64,000 nucleotides of DNA from Marinimicrobium sp050113635 (GCF_050113635.1 NZ_JBNJLT010000001.1:124001-188000); one strand, 5' to 3'; positions 1-9,229 are shown, counted from the stretch's first letter. Made by a program: numbers and translations. Notes: generated by a model not told the origin, from the sequence alone.

Positions 1-8
1 TAATAGTT

Positions 9-1541
9 GTGCTTTTAGGCGCGCTTGCCTTGAATGCCTGCACGACGACTGATACGACATATCCCACCTATACTGAAAATGAAAAATCCTTAGCGCAGCA
101 CTACCCAGCGCCCGACTGGTTCCGCGATGCCAAGCTTGGCATTTATTTCACTTGGGGCCCCTATACAGTCTCGGCCCACGCCAACGAGTGGTATCCGCGG
201 TGGATGCATTTTGATTTTTCTGAGAAGGATTGGTCGGGTCGTAATAAGGGCTATCATATTGATGCCATGCCCTGGCACACGAAGACGTTTGGACACCCCT
301 CCGAATTCGGCTATCACGATTTAATACCGCTATTTACCGCAGAAAAATTTGACGCTGCTGAATGGGCTGACCTTTTTCAAAGGTCGGGAGCTCAATTTGC
401 GGGACCCGTGGCTATGCACCACGACGGTTACGCGCTGTGGGATAGCGATATTACGCCCTGGAACTCCCTTGAGGTTGGACCCAAAAGGGATATTATGGGA
501 GAGCTTTTTGATGAGTTGCGTAAACGCAACATGAAAACGATAGCCACTTTCCACCATGCCCGTCATTTACAACGTTATAAAGGCCACGGTAAAGAGGAAG
601 CCATGCAGCGCTATGGCCACCTAGACTCCTACCACGCTTACTGGAACTCCCACTACCCATGGATTGACGGACTACCGACGACCTCAGAAGACCCGAAGCT
701 GAAGTTACTTTACGGGAATTTGCCGGAAGAGCAGTGGCTGGAAGATTTTTGGCTAGCGGCTTTGAAGGAAGTGGTCGATAAATATCAGCCTGACATCGTG
801 TGGTTCGATACGTGGTTAGACCTCATACCGGAAGACACTCGGTATGAGTTCGCAGCTTACTACTTGAATTCCGCTGATCAATGGGGCAAGGAAGTGATGA
901 TGACTCACAAAGACCAGGACATGCCCAAAACATTTTCGGTGGAGGATTTCGAGCAAGGACGTCGAAGCAAATTGACCGGTCTCCCTTGGCTCACCGACGA
1001 CACCATCTCGAAGTGGAGCTGGTCTTACGTGGAGGGTTTACAGGTAAAGCCCGCCGAGTGGGTGATTCACGATTTCATTGATATCGTCTCAAAGAACGGG
1101 CAGTTGTTGTTGAACGTATCGCCCAAATATGACGGCAGCATTCCCGATGATCAACGTGCTGTTTTATCTACATTGGGTGAATGGCTTAGGGTAAACGGCG
1201 AAGCGATTTACGGCACACGCCCATGGAAGATCTTTGGTGAGGGCCCCACGAAGATGCAAGGGGATGGTCATTTCTCGGAACATGTAGATTACACCGCTAA
1301 TGATATTAGATTCACTCAAACCGGGGATGCGCTGTACGCCATAGCGTTAGGAACACCTCGTGAACCGTTAAATATTGTTGCTCTGGCGAAAAACAACAGC
1401 ATTGGCGTAAAAAACTTTACTTCCGTTGAGGCACTGAACGGCAACTATGTGCAATCTTGGAGTCAACACCCCGACGGCTTGACCATCACATTAAAAGAAG
1501 AGGCCCCCGACCAAGTCGCGTATGCCTTTAGGCTTAAGTAG
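9..1541 (+). CDS. GH29 family alpha-L-fucosidase-like lipoprotein (5' end possibly outside window)
   Basis: The protein reads as a GH29 exo-glycosidase, a family that removes alpha-linked L-fucose and in some members L-galactose. The N-terminus has an LNAC lipobox (Cys about residue 11), so it should be a lipoprotein; the hydrophobic stretch before it is short and the frame is open to the left edge, so the true start probably lies just upstream and the GTG at position 9 is only the first usable codon here. The PDIVWFDTW segment carries the expected Asp nucleophile at about residue 267, and the HHDGYALWDS and W/H-rich N-terminal blocks match GH29 retaining enzymes. In an agar/porphyran locus the likely substrate is an alpha-L-galactosyl or L-galactose-6-sulfate unit rather than true fucose, but that is inference. 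The agarase pseudogene follows after about 46 bp on the same strand. Confidence 0.85.
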   Translation: MLLGALALNACTTTDTTYPTYTENEKSLAQHYPAPDWFRDAKLGIYFTWGPYTVSAHANEWYPRWMHFDFSEKDWSGRNKGYHIDAMPWHTKTFGHPSEFGYHDLIPLFTAEKFDAAEWADLFQRSGAQFAGPVAMHHDGYALWDSDITPWNSLEVGPKRDIMGELFDELRKRNMKTIATFHHARHLQRYKGHGKEEAMQRYGHLDSYHAYWNSHYPWIDGLPTTSEDPKLKLLYGNLPEEQWLEDFWLAALKEVVDKYQPDIVWFDTWLDLIPEDTRYEFAAYYLNSADQWGKEVMMTHKDQDMPKTFSVEDFEQGRRSKLTGLPWLTDDTISKWSWSYVEGLQVKPAEWVIHDFIDIVSKNGQLLLNVSPKYDGSIPDDQRAVLSTLGEWLRVNGEAIYGTRPWKIFGEGPTKMQGDGHFSEHVDYTANDIRFTQTGDALYAIALGTPREPLNIVALAKNNSIGVKNFTSVEALNGNYVQSWSQHPDGLTITLKEEAPDQVAYAFRLK

Positions 1542-1587
1542 TTGCTAAACAATAACTGGAGTAATGCCACTAATGAGGACCTAATTG

Positions 1588-2473
1588 ATGAAACCGCTAA
1601 TCTTGGCCGCGTCGCTATGCGCCGTCGCGTCCGCGCACGCGGCCGACTGGAACTCCCACCCTATTCCGGTCGATCCGGGCGCAGGAAAAATTTGGCAACT
1701 CCAACCGTTTCTTATCAATTTAACTATACCTCTTATTACGAGAACTATTCCAACGAGTTTACCTCTAGCTGGACAGAAGGGTTTATCAACCCGTGGGCCG
1801 GCCCTGGCTTAACCGAGTGGACTACCGGGCACGCTTACGTCACCGGTGGAAAGCTTGGTATCGCCGCCTCCCGCAAAGAGGGGACGCATAAAGTCGAGCC
1901 GGTTCCATTACCTCCATCGGTACTTTTACTTACCCCCTGTATATCGAGGCTCGTGCCAAAATAAGCAAGCTGGTGCTAGCTTCCGACGTGTGGCGGCTGA
2001 GCGATGACTCCACCCAGGAAGTTGACATTATCGAAGCCTACGGCAGTGATAGGCCCGACCAACAATGGTTTGCCGAACGCATTCACCTAAGCCACCACGT
2101 GTTCATCCGCGACCCATTTCAGGATTACCAACCTACGGATGCCGGCAGCTGGTATGCGGACGGAAACGGTACGGTATGGAATGACGGCGACCATCGATCC
2201 GGGGTGTACTGGGTTCGGGTGTACAAGCCTGTCCATGGCACCAACGGCGATACTGGTAACGGGGGCACAGGCGACAACGGCTCAAGCAATGGGAATGGTA
2301 CGGTAACGCCCCCCCTTTGGCCCCACCGCTCTCGAAGTCAAACACAGCGCCAAGTGTGTCGATTTGAGTGCGGGTTCTTCCGCAAACGGCGCCAACATTC
2401 AACAATGGGGCTGCAACACCAGCAACCAAAGGCTCTATTGCGATACAGAAGAGTCCAGCCGACACGTAATTAA
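1588..2473 (+). pseudogene. Decayed GH16 beta-agarase with CBM13 (ricin-type) remnant
   Basis: The start is clear: ATG at 1588 with TGAGGAC upstream, a signal peptide, then the GH16 agarase N-terminus (ADWNSHPIPVDPGAGKIWQL). The frame is then lost near 1706 and resumes one frame over (FNYTSYYENYSNEF, FTSSWTEGFINPW), is lost again near 1898 and resumes as YIEARAKISKLVLASDVW. The catalytic E-x-D-x-x-E block survives (STQEVDIIEAYG). At about 2205 the protein jumps from GVYW straight to WVRVYKPV, which in intact agarases are separated by several tens of residues, so an internal in-frame deletion is likely. After a Gly/Asn linker a third shift at the seven-C run near 2310 puts a ricin-type remnant (AKCVDLSAGSSANGANIQQW) out of frame. 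Both early shifts look like loss of one G from a GG pair. Nonfunctional; the ancestor was a secreted endo-beta-agarase. Confidence 0.9.
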
Positions 2474-2497
2474 TGCGTGTCGGCTATTCTTTTTTTA
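2458..2497 (+). terminator. Intrinsic terminator after the agarase pseudogene
   Basis: A 9-bp stem (GCCGACACG / CGTGTCGGC) with a 9-nt loop is followed by TATTC and a run of seven T. The T tract overlaps the 3' end of the convergent cytochrome gene, where it encodes its terminal Lys codons. Confidence 0.85.
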
Positions 2498-4730
2498 AGA
2501 GTTTTTTCTTTAGCTCGTGCACTTGAGGATTGTTCGGCAAAAGCGCCTCCATTTTCTCAAGGTGGAGCAACGCATCCTGATAACGGTGCTGCTGTTGATA
2601 TAGGTTCATCAGCGCGTGGTTGTAGGTCACCGTATTAGGAGCTTTTTCATACGCTGCCTTAAGCACAGTCAGAGCCTCCTCAAGATTGCCGGAGTCTTGC
2701 AAAAACAGCCCATACGCATAGAGGTGGTCGGCCTGCGGATTTTTGACCGAAGCCGCTGCCTTCAGATATTGTTGTGCGACAGATTTTTGCCCCTGACGGA
2801 CATAGCTCATGCCCATTGCATAGTGAATAATGCTCGCCTCGGGGTTGATCTCCAACGCTCGCTTGAGCACCCCTTGCGCCTTGTCCTCCTGCCCCTCAAT
2901 CCGGTAGATGTCTGCCAGATTGACATAGCCGGGCATAAAGATGGGCTCTATGTCGATCGCGTTTTCATAATGGCCTTTTGCCTCATTCATCCGACCAAGC
3001 AGCTGAGCCACCATCCCCAGGTTGACATGAGAGACCCCACGATCCGCCTGATAACGCTGAACCTCACGGTACTCGTTCACCCCCTTTTGCAGCCGAGCCC
3101 TATCCTGTTCACTGATTTGTTCGGCAAACGCCTGCCTCAGCATTGGCGTCAGTTCCCGGGCGGCGGCGACACGGATCGGCTTGTGGTTGTCGCCGAGCAG
3201 CTCGTTCAACAGGCGCCACTTGACCGGTTCCGGGTAAGGCGCAACAGCGGTTATCGCGGCTCGACGCTGCAGCGGGTCATCGGATTCCACCGCCCGCACA
3301 ATGGCCACGGCCGCGTTTCGTCCGGGCGTTTGCTGCAAGCGTACCAGGGCCGACGCTTGGACGATATCGGGTAGAGATCCGTCCTGGGCGAGCTTGGTCA
3401 GCGACTGCGCCGCACCCGGCTCGCCCTGGTCAGCGGCGTGAAAGGCTGAGGCAAAATGCGGCTCTCCCAAGTAGGCAGAGTCCGGATGCCATTGGCGAAT
3501 CTGTTTTTCCGCCCAGGCCGGAGACTGTTCCTCATGACAGCCGTTACAGGCGTTTGGCGTACCGACGCTCTGTGTCAGATCCGGGCGCGGGACTTTGAAC
3601 CCGTGGTCGCGCCGAGGGTCAACCTGCATATAAGTGGTTTGCGGCATGTGACAGTCCACACAGAAGCTTCCCCTGGAATCCACTTTGTGACCGTGATGGC
3701 CCTCGCTATCGTAGGTTTCTTGGGTATGGCATTGAGTGCATACGGCGTTGCCCGAGCGCTTTAATTGCCCTGAATGAGGGTTGTGGCAGTTGGTACAGGT
3801 GACGCCTGCCTCATGCATCGCGCTTTGTTTGAATGACCCCCACACATACACCTCATCCCAGATTTGCCCGTCCGCGTGATAAAGGTCTTCAGTGATCAAG
3901 GCGGGTTGCATGTGGTGGTAGAAATCCTCCGGGGATTCGCTATTACTGAATGAGGCACGGCGGGAGTGACACCCAGCACACACTTCCACCTGACCACTTG
4001 GCTTAAGCGACGCAATGGCTTGCATAACACCTTTTTGGTTCTCCCTGAACAGCGATGTTTTTGTACCAATGGGCCTCTCGTATCCATTGTCCGGGGATTT
4101 TTGGTCGCCGGCGGCCCAGGCAAGGTGGGTGTCACTACTACCGTGGCAGACCGCACAACTGACGTTTATTGAGGAAAAGCTGAAATCATACCGCCTTGAT
4201 TCCAGGTCAAAGCCTTTCCGGTAGTCCGTGGTATGGCACTTGGCGCACATCTGGTTCCAGTTCTGGCCCATATTTGACCAGTGGAAAGGGTCCGAAGGTT
4301 GCTGCTCCGGAAACAACACAAACCAACGCTTTCCCCCTTCAGTTTTTGGCCGACTGTCCCAGGCAAAGGGAAAAAACTGATACTTTCCCGCACCCTCCGT
4401 GAACATGTATTGTTGGAGGGGCTCATAGCCAAAGGTGTGGGTGACCGAATAGGTCTGCATTTTACCGGCCCGATTGGGCATCTCGATAAACAGGGAACCG
4501 TCACGCGTTATGAACGTTGCCTCACTTCCCCTGTAGTTCAGGCGCTGGTTGTCGAAGTTTCCCAGCGCAGTGTCAGGCGTCGCCACGCCCATGGCATGGT
4601 AGTGGTGGGAGCCTTTCCATTCGTTGACCTGCTCCGCGTGGCAGCCGGCGCACTGCTGAGTGGGGTCTACTGCGGCATTCGCCTGATAGGCCACCACCAC
4701 TGAAGCCAATAGGTGTATTCTAAACAACAT
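2484..4730 (-). CDS. Octahaem c-type cytochrome with C-terminal TPR repeats
   Basis: A predicted exported protein of 748 aa. I chose ATG at 4730 (GGGGA upstream, followed directly by a signal peptide ending ANA) over the longer reading from 4793. The N-terminal two thirds contains eight CXXCH haem-binding motifs (CAGCH, CAKCH, CAVCH, CAGCH, CTNCH, CTQCH, CVDCH, CNGCH), spaced like multihaem cytochrome c families related to NrfA/c554 proteins. The C-terminal third has HEAT-like helices and about five TPR units (for example ALEINPEASIIHYAMGMSYV). It acts in the periplasm; the electron donor, acceptor and any enzymatic reaction cannot be told from sequence. No quinol-oxidising partner sits beside it. 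Its role in the agar locus is unclear; it may simply flank it. Confidence 0.85.
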   Translation of the reverse strand: MLFRIHLLASVVVAYQANAAVDPTQQCAGCHAEQVNEWKGSHHYHAMGVATPDTALGNFDNQRLNYRGSEATFITRDGSLFIEMPNRAGKMQTYSVTHTFGYEPLQQYMFTEGAGKYQFFPFAWDSRPKTEGGKRWFVLFPEQQPSDPFHWSNMGQNWNQMCAKCHTTDYRKGFDLESRRYDFSFSSINVSCAVCHGSSDTHLAWAAGDQKSPDNGYERPIGTKTSLFRENQKGVMQAIASLKPSGQVEVCAGCHSRRASFSNSESPEDFYHHMQPALITEDLYHADGQIWDEVYVWGSFKQSAMHEAGVTCTNCHNPHSGQLKRSGNAVCTQCHTQETYDSEGHHGHKVDSRGSFCVDCHMPQTTYMQVDPRRDHGFKVPRPDLTQSVGTPNACNGCHEEQSPAWAEKQIRQWHPDSAYLGEPHFASAFHAADQGEPGAAQSLTKLAQDGSLPDIVQASALVRLQQTPGRNAAVAIVRAVESDDPLQRRAAITAVAPYPEPVKWRLLNELLGDNHKPIRVAAARELTPMLRQAFAEQISEQDRARLQKGVNEYREVQRYQADRGVSHVNLGMVAQLLGRMNEAKGHYENAIDIEPIFMPGYVNLADIYRIEGQEDKAQGVLKRALEINPEASIIHYAMGMSYVRQGQKSVAQQYLKAAASVKNPQADHLYAYGLFLQDSGNLEEALTVLKAAYEKAPNTVTYNHALMNLYQQQHRYQDALLHLEKMEALLPNNPQVHELKKKLLKKE

Positions 4731-5179
4731 GATCCCCGCACAACCGTTCACTTTAACGCCGGTAGCCGCCACGCCTTGTCTCCAGCTCGACAAAGATATA
4801 CAAAAGGTTCTTTACGATGTTACTAATTGCAGCGGCGCTTTGCTGAGGTTTCGGTCAAAGTTCCCTTACGGAGCAAGACCGAGGGTAGAAATTAACACCA
4901 AAATCAATCATGTAACGCTGTCTCTCAGGCGAGATAGACAAGTGAACAAATAAAGCGATCAAAAGCTCTACAGTCCGTGATGTAGCTCACCACAACTGAC
5001 ATCGGGTGAAGTGGTCACCTAATTGCGGACAGTAAACCAGATGGATTCTCAGATTTTCCGGTTGCTCCCCCTCGTTTAACTGCTGAGGGGGGGGGCTAAC
5101 CAAACGGGGGGCATAGCCTGTAGAGGAGGGACGGGTGAAACGTAGAGCCTCACCCGAAAAGCAGCCCCAAGTCTATCGT
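4731..5179. other. Intergenic region with hairpins, no gene seen
   Basis: This stretch lies upstream of the cytochrome gene and downstream of the FG-GAP gene, both on the minus strand. I see no credible coding sequence. It contains a CRP-like dyad at 4977-4990, a C/G hairpin (arms 5067-5073 and 5085-5091) and a 7-bp hairpin (CGGGTGA / TCACCCG, 5132-5156) about 24 nt past the FG-GAP stop. Neither hairpin has a T tract, so they are at best weak terminators. Confidence 0.5.
4977..4990. promoter_or_regulatory. CRP-like binding site
   Basis: GTGA-TGTAGC-TCAC matches the core of the CRP consensus TGTGA-N6-TCACA in both half sites. It lies about 245 bp upstream of the cytochrome start, which is far for direct activation unless the transcript has a long leader. 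Only a sequence match. Confidence 0.4.
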
Positions 5180-8100
5180 TTACGGAGCATTCTCTATTTG
5201 AATGGGCCATACCCCTTTTTCAGGCTTTGTACCATCGCTTGACGAGAACTGCACAAACAGGAAGTAGAAGTGCCCTTCAGGCAGTTCTGAGGTTGGCGTC
5301 AATCCCTCAAGCGGAATAGACGCGGTCGCCGTTCCAGAGGTCGTTCCAACCGCATCGGAGTACACGACGGTTACGTCTTTCTCGACGCCCCAAGAGCCGT
5401 TAAGGTGCCGCAACATGAACCGGAAGCCACCAAAGCTCGAATCGATCACGGTGTTCCCTGAACCAGCATGATAATCGGCACTGACCGACAGGTTTTCGTT
5501 GGTATAGAACGTCGTGTTTTTATAATAGCTCTCGTCATCAAACGCCACACTGGGATCTTGATACTCTTCAACGTCGATAGTGGCGCTATCAGAGAAGCCT
5601 CCGTCGACGGTTGTGGCGGTCACTGAGGCTTGACCGGAAGCTACCCCGGTTACCACGCCACTTGCATTGACGATCACAACAGACTCGTCACTTGAGGTCC
5701 ACTCCACAGTAGAGTCATCAGCATCTTCCGGGGAGACTTCTGCGGTGAGTGTTTCAGTGGTTCCGACAAAGACCGTCGCTGACTCAGGATTAACTGATAC
5801 GCCCTCGACCGGGATGGCGAAATACTCGGTCACGTCAACCACGGCTTCAGCCATAGTGCCGTCAACATCAGATGTGGCGGTAATTGTCGCACTTGCGCCG
5901 GCTTGGTGTCCTGTAACCAGGCCACTGGCATCGACACTGGCAACAGCGTCATCGCTGGATGTCCACGTCATAGACGGGTCTGCGTTTGGCGGGTCGAGCT
6001 CAACATTCAGCTGCTCTGATGTCCCTTCCCTAACGGTGAGCGGATTCGGCGTCAGAGTAATTGAATCCGGTGCCGGCAGCTCCGCGTCATCAGTCTTAAA
6101 GAGAGTATTAACCGTCACCTCATCACTAGAAATTGATTCACCATTGCGCCAGCGAACGGAGACAGAAGTGATGGTCTGCATATCCCCAAGACCAAAGTGC
6201 ACGGTGTTCAACACGCTCTGTGAAAAGACCTCACCTGCCGAGGCAACGCGCTTCACGTAGGTATTCGAGGGTGTTTCCACAACGACTTCCGCCGATATGG
6301 GGTCAATTCCCGCCAAGGGGCTATAGCCCACCTGAATTAGGACGTAGTTACCAGTATCCACCTTGCGGTTTTTATAAAGGTACCACTTACCATACTCATC
6401 CGAGCCGTTGAGCATATCAACACCACCATCCAGGTCGAAGTCGAATGCCTGGCCCATATCACTGTGCCCGCCATCATTCGGGTCAAAGGCGTTGTGCATA
6501 GTAGTGGTGCTAAACCCGCTACCGCCATTGTTAAGCAGAAGGTAGTCGGCGACCGGTTGCTTCATGAAACCGTAGCGGTAGACGTAAAGGTCGCTATAAC
6601 CGTCGTTGTTAAAGTCTCCATGAGTGACCCCCCAGTGGTTGCCCCCTCTAGGAATACCCCACTCTTCGCCGGCTTCGACAAAATGATCGCCCTCGTTGAT
6701 CAACAGGAGATCCTGCACGTTGCGGTTGTTCGGCTCCCAGCTGGTGTCCACGGAGGAGACGCCCTTCAGGGTAAAGTCGACTTTCCAGTACACATCCTGG
6801 TTTCGAACCGTCTCAAGGCGCCAATTGCCGCCTCCCGTGTGACCAATATAAATGCCATTTTCAGTCCGCTCTTCGGGCCAGCCATCAGCATCGCGAGGGG
6901 AGATTTCGAGAGCGCTTTCGAAGTCCACTATCTCTGGGGTTTTAGCGGAGCCCAGAAATACCGGGAAATCGCCATCGTACCCGCGGTAAGTCAAATCCAG
7001 CTCGTTCAGTTCAACAGCGCCGGGAGCGGTGAATGAGAGCTCGGTGATCCCCGCGTTGCCTTCGTCGTCAAAGTCCAGCTGCTGAGTCTTAGGGTCAAAA
7101 TCCAAGGACTTATTGGACATTTGGTAGTAAGGTTTTCCTCGAGCAAGGTAAACGTCGTAGTTCCCATTGTTGTTGATATCTACAGCAGCGGCTGCTTGCA
7201 CTTGGTGCACACTGCGAGCAGAGTCTGGAAGCCAACTCGAGGTCACATCTGTAAAAGTGAAGTCACCATTGCCCTGCCAGAGAGACGTAGGGGAAAACAG
7301 TAAAAGATCGTCAATTCCGTCGCGGTTAAAGTCAAGCACCAGCACACGCTCGGCGTTGGCATTTTCGATACCCGGAATTCTCACCGGTTCGAAGGAGCCA
7401 TCTCCGAGGTTCCTATAGAAAATGTGTTGCTCGCCATCATCACCATTGATGCCAGCGGCGTTGATCAGCGCCAGATCCAGATCACCATCCAGATCCATAT
7501 CGATCCAGCGTGCCGCGCGGCCCCGTGCACCTTTGGTGATGCCAGCGACGTCTTCGACTCGGGTAAAGGTTCCCCCGTCATTGCGCATCAGAAACGGCGG
7601 AGCAGGATTGGTGCCATTGCCACCACCCCTGGTAATTAACAGGTCCAGGTCGCCGTCATTGTCGTAATCACCAGCCGCTGTACCATGAAGGTCCGGCGGC
7701 CAGGAAAACAAAGGTTCAGCCTGCTCCGTAACCGTTGAATCACCGTTGTTCCAATAGACTTGTGCCGGAATAACATTGTGGTTGTTCAGCACCATGTCAT
7801 AGTGGCCGTCATTGTTGAGGTCTGCGACCGTTGGACCGCCGTACTTCAAGGTCTCCTCGGTTTCCATGCCGATATCACTCGTAATATCAGCAAACAGGGA
7901 TAATGACTCCACTGCAGAGTCCCGGAACTCAATACCATGAAGCGTCACGGGCTCACCACGCACCGTCAAGGTCAGCGTTTTATCACCGGCAGACTCAAAT
8001 TCAACCAGGGCCGTCAGCTGATGAGTGCCGGCGCTGGGGATATTCATGTTGTCCACCAGGCGGTTTTCACCGGATAGGACGCTGATGTGTGCATAACCCG

Positions 8101-8449
8101 ACTCAATAGAAACGTCGAGCACCACCTGTTTGACCAAGTCCCCTACCACGGAGTACGACATTTCATAGTCAGATGACACAGAAACAACCGGATCGCTGGC
8201 AGCGGCACTTGAAGAGGACATGGATGACGCACTTGAGGATACGCTGGATGTCTCGCTTGAAGAAGCGCTCGATGACACGTTTGAAGAAGACATCGAAGAG
8301 CTGGACGAGACGCTTGAGCTACTACTGGAGCCAGGGGACTCGGGGTCGTCAGACCCATTACCTCCGCAGGAAACAATCATTGTGCTGACCACCACCAGGG
8401 CAGCCAGCTTCGTGGGGAAAACGCTGGAAAATCGGCGTATTTGAATCAT
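5180..8449 (-). CDS. Large FG-GAP/UnbV/Ig-like surface lipoprotein
   Basis: A 1089-aa predicted lipoprotein. ATG at 8449 is preferred (GAGGTG upstream, then MIQIRRFSS and a lipobox MIVSC with Cys28) over the longer frame from 8482. Domain order: polyserine linker (about 40-85); a small beta domain (about 88-185) that looks like a carbohydrate-binding module; FG-GAP/VCBS beta-propeller repeats with D-x-N-x-D-G calcium motifs (DLNNDGHYD, DYDNDGDLD, DMDLDGDLD, DFNNDGYSD) to about 720; an ASPIC/UnbV-like module (TVHFGLGDMQTITSVSVRW); two BIG2 Ig-like domains (WTSSD repeats, about 805-960); a C-terminal beta domain. No catalytic residues recognised. It probably binds polysaccharide or scaffolds enzymes at the outer membrane. 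The ATTGTTGACAAT palindrome sits just upstream, and a severed second copy of its 5' end lies beyond the IS66 element. Confidence 0.8.
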   Translation of the reverse strand: MIQIRRFSSVFPTKLAALVVVSTMIVSCGGNGSDDPESPGSSSSSSVSSSSSMSSSNVSSSASSSETSSVSSSASSMSSSSAAASDPVVSVSSDYEMSYSVVGDLVKQVVLDVSIESGYAHISVLSGENRLVDNMNIPSAGTHQLTALVEFESAGDKTLTLTVRGEPVTLHGIEFRDSAVESLSLFADITSDIGMETEETLKYGGPTVADLNNDGHYDMVLNNHNVIPAQVYWNNGDSTVTEQAEPLFSWPPDLHGTAAGDYDNDGDLDLLITRGGGNGTNPAPPFLMRNDGGTFTRVEDVAGITKGARGRAARWIDMDLDGDLDLALINAAGINGDDGEQHIFYRNLGDGSFEPVRIPGIENANAERVLVLDFNRDGIDDLLLFSPTSLWQGNGDFTFTDVTSSWLPDSARSVHQVQAAAAVDINNNGNYDVYLARGKPYYQMSNKSLDFDPKTQQLDFDDEGNAGITELSFTAPGAVELNELDLTYRGYDGDFPVFLGSAKTPEIVDFESALEISPRDADGWPEERTENGIYIGHTGGGNWRLETVRNQDVYWKVDFTLKGVSSVDTSWEPNNRNVQDLLLINEGDHFVEAGEEWGIPRGGNHWGVTHGDFNNDGYSDLYVYRYGFMKQPVADYLLLNNGGSGFSTTTMHNAFDPNDGGHSDMGQAFDFDLDGGVDMLNGSDEYGKWYLYKNRKVDTGNYVLIQVGYSPLAGIDPISAEVVVETPSNTYVKRVASAGEVFSQSVLNTVHFGLGDMQTITSVSVRWRNGESISSDEVTVNTLFKTDDAELPAPDSITLTPNPLTVREGTSEQLNVELDPPNADPSMTWTSSDDAVASVDASGLVTGHQAGASATITATSDVDGTMAEAVVDVTEYFAIPVEGVSVNPESATVFVGTTETLTAEVSPEDADDSTVEWTSSDESVVIVNASGVVTGVASGQASVTATTVDGGFSDSATIDVEEYQDPSVAFDDESYYKNTTFYTNENLSVSADYHAGSGNTVIDSSFGGFRFMLRHLNGSWGVEKDVTVVYSDAVGTTSGTATASIPLEGLTPTSELPEGHFYFLFVQFSSSDGTKPEKGVWPIQIENAP

Positions 8450-8471
8450 AGACACCTCAACTATTGTGCTT

Positions 8472-8483
8472 ATTGTTGACAAT
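8472..8483. promoter_or_regulatory. ATTGTnnACAAT palindrome upstream of FG-GAP gene
   Basis: ATTGTTGACAAT, a perfect 5+2+5 palindrome, 23 bp upstream of the start codon. Same pattern as the sites at 11339, 31911, 46604, 51455 and 58663; likely operator. Confidence 0.6.
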
Positions 8484-8491
8484 CAATTGTT

Positions 8492-8848
8492 ATTTGAGCA
8501 CATATGTATCGGGCACGCAACTGTCACCCAAAATTCACTTAAAAGCCAATAGTTACACCTTTGCTTTCTATTGTTCTGCGTTAGATATATATTATTGTAA
8601 TACTTGTTACTAGTGGTCGATCTCCCAGGGTTTACCCTAGATACCTGAACTCCCAAGGCCCTAGTCGTTGGTACAGCTCCCACCAACGACGAGAGGCATG
8701 GTAGTGAGATTACTTTGGGTAAACCCCAGGAGGAACTACAATTATATGTAGCGTAGATTGTCGTAGAATTTAGGAAAGAGAGATGGACCTATTGGCTCTT
8801 GTACGAGCTTTAGGAATAGTTTCGTGCCCGATACATATGTGCTCAAAT
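8492..8848. repeat. 357-bp element or rearranged segment bounded by 26-bp perfect inverted repeats
   Basis: Positions 8492-8517 and 8823-8848 are exact reverse complements (26 of 26), and similarity continues inward for about eight further bases with three mismatches. Inside there is a second dyad (GGGTTTACCC near 8630 and GGGTAAACCC near 8720) flanking a central 8-bp hairpin (GTCGTTGG / CCAACGAC). No coding sequence is credible. It could be a MITE-like non-autonomous element. Alternatively the left arm is native promoter sequence (weak similarity to the region beyond 11350) and the right arm an inverted duplicate cut by IS66, whose end abuts at 8849. Confidence 0.7.
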
Positions 8849-8929
8849 GTAAGCGTTCATTCTACAGCGTTCTACCCAGCCTGAATATCGCGCGATAGCA
8901 TAGCCTCTCATTCATTGAGGAGGCAGATC

Positions 8930-9229
8930 ATGACCAACACCTACACACCCCGTCGCAGCACTGAGCAATGGCAGTCCCTGGTCGATCAATGGCTGCAGAG
9001 TGGCCAGTCCGCCAAACAGTTTTGCAAAGAACAGGCGTTGGGCTACGCCAGTTTCTGCCAATGGAAAAGGCGTCTTGCCCCATCGGATGAGAAAGCCACA
9101 GCTGATGAAACTTCATCCCCGGAGCCCTCGTTTATCGACCTGGCATCACTCGGGGCGTCTGAGCCTGGCGGTTGGCACATCGTCTTGAGCCTCGGTGGCG
9201 GGGTTGAGCTCACGCTGAGTCAACGCTGA
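8930..9229 (+). CDS. tnpA: IS66 accessory protein TnpA
   Basis: A 99-aa protein with the helix-turn-helix region of IS66 TnpA (STEQWQSLVDQWLQSGQSAKQFC, then SFCQWKRRL). The start is ATG at 8930 behind a GAGGAGG ribosome-binding site. Its TGA stop overlaps the tnpB start. In this family TnpA is a DNA-binding accessory protein needed for transposition together with TnpB and TnpC. Appears intact. Confidence 0.85.
   Translation: MTNTYTPRRSTEQWQSLVDQWLQSGQSAKQFCKEQALGYASFCQWKRRLAPSDEKATADETSSPEPSFIDLASLGASEPGGWHIVLSLGGGVELTLSQR

Noticed and set aside
8220..8444. Acidic, repeat-like frame on the plus strand
   Set aside because: It is the antisense of the polyserine linker of the FG-GAP lipoprotein; the repeats reflect serine codons.
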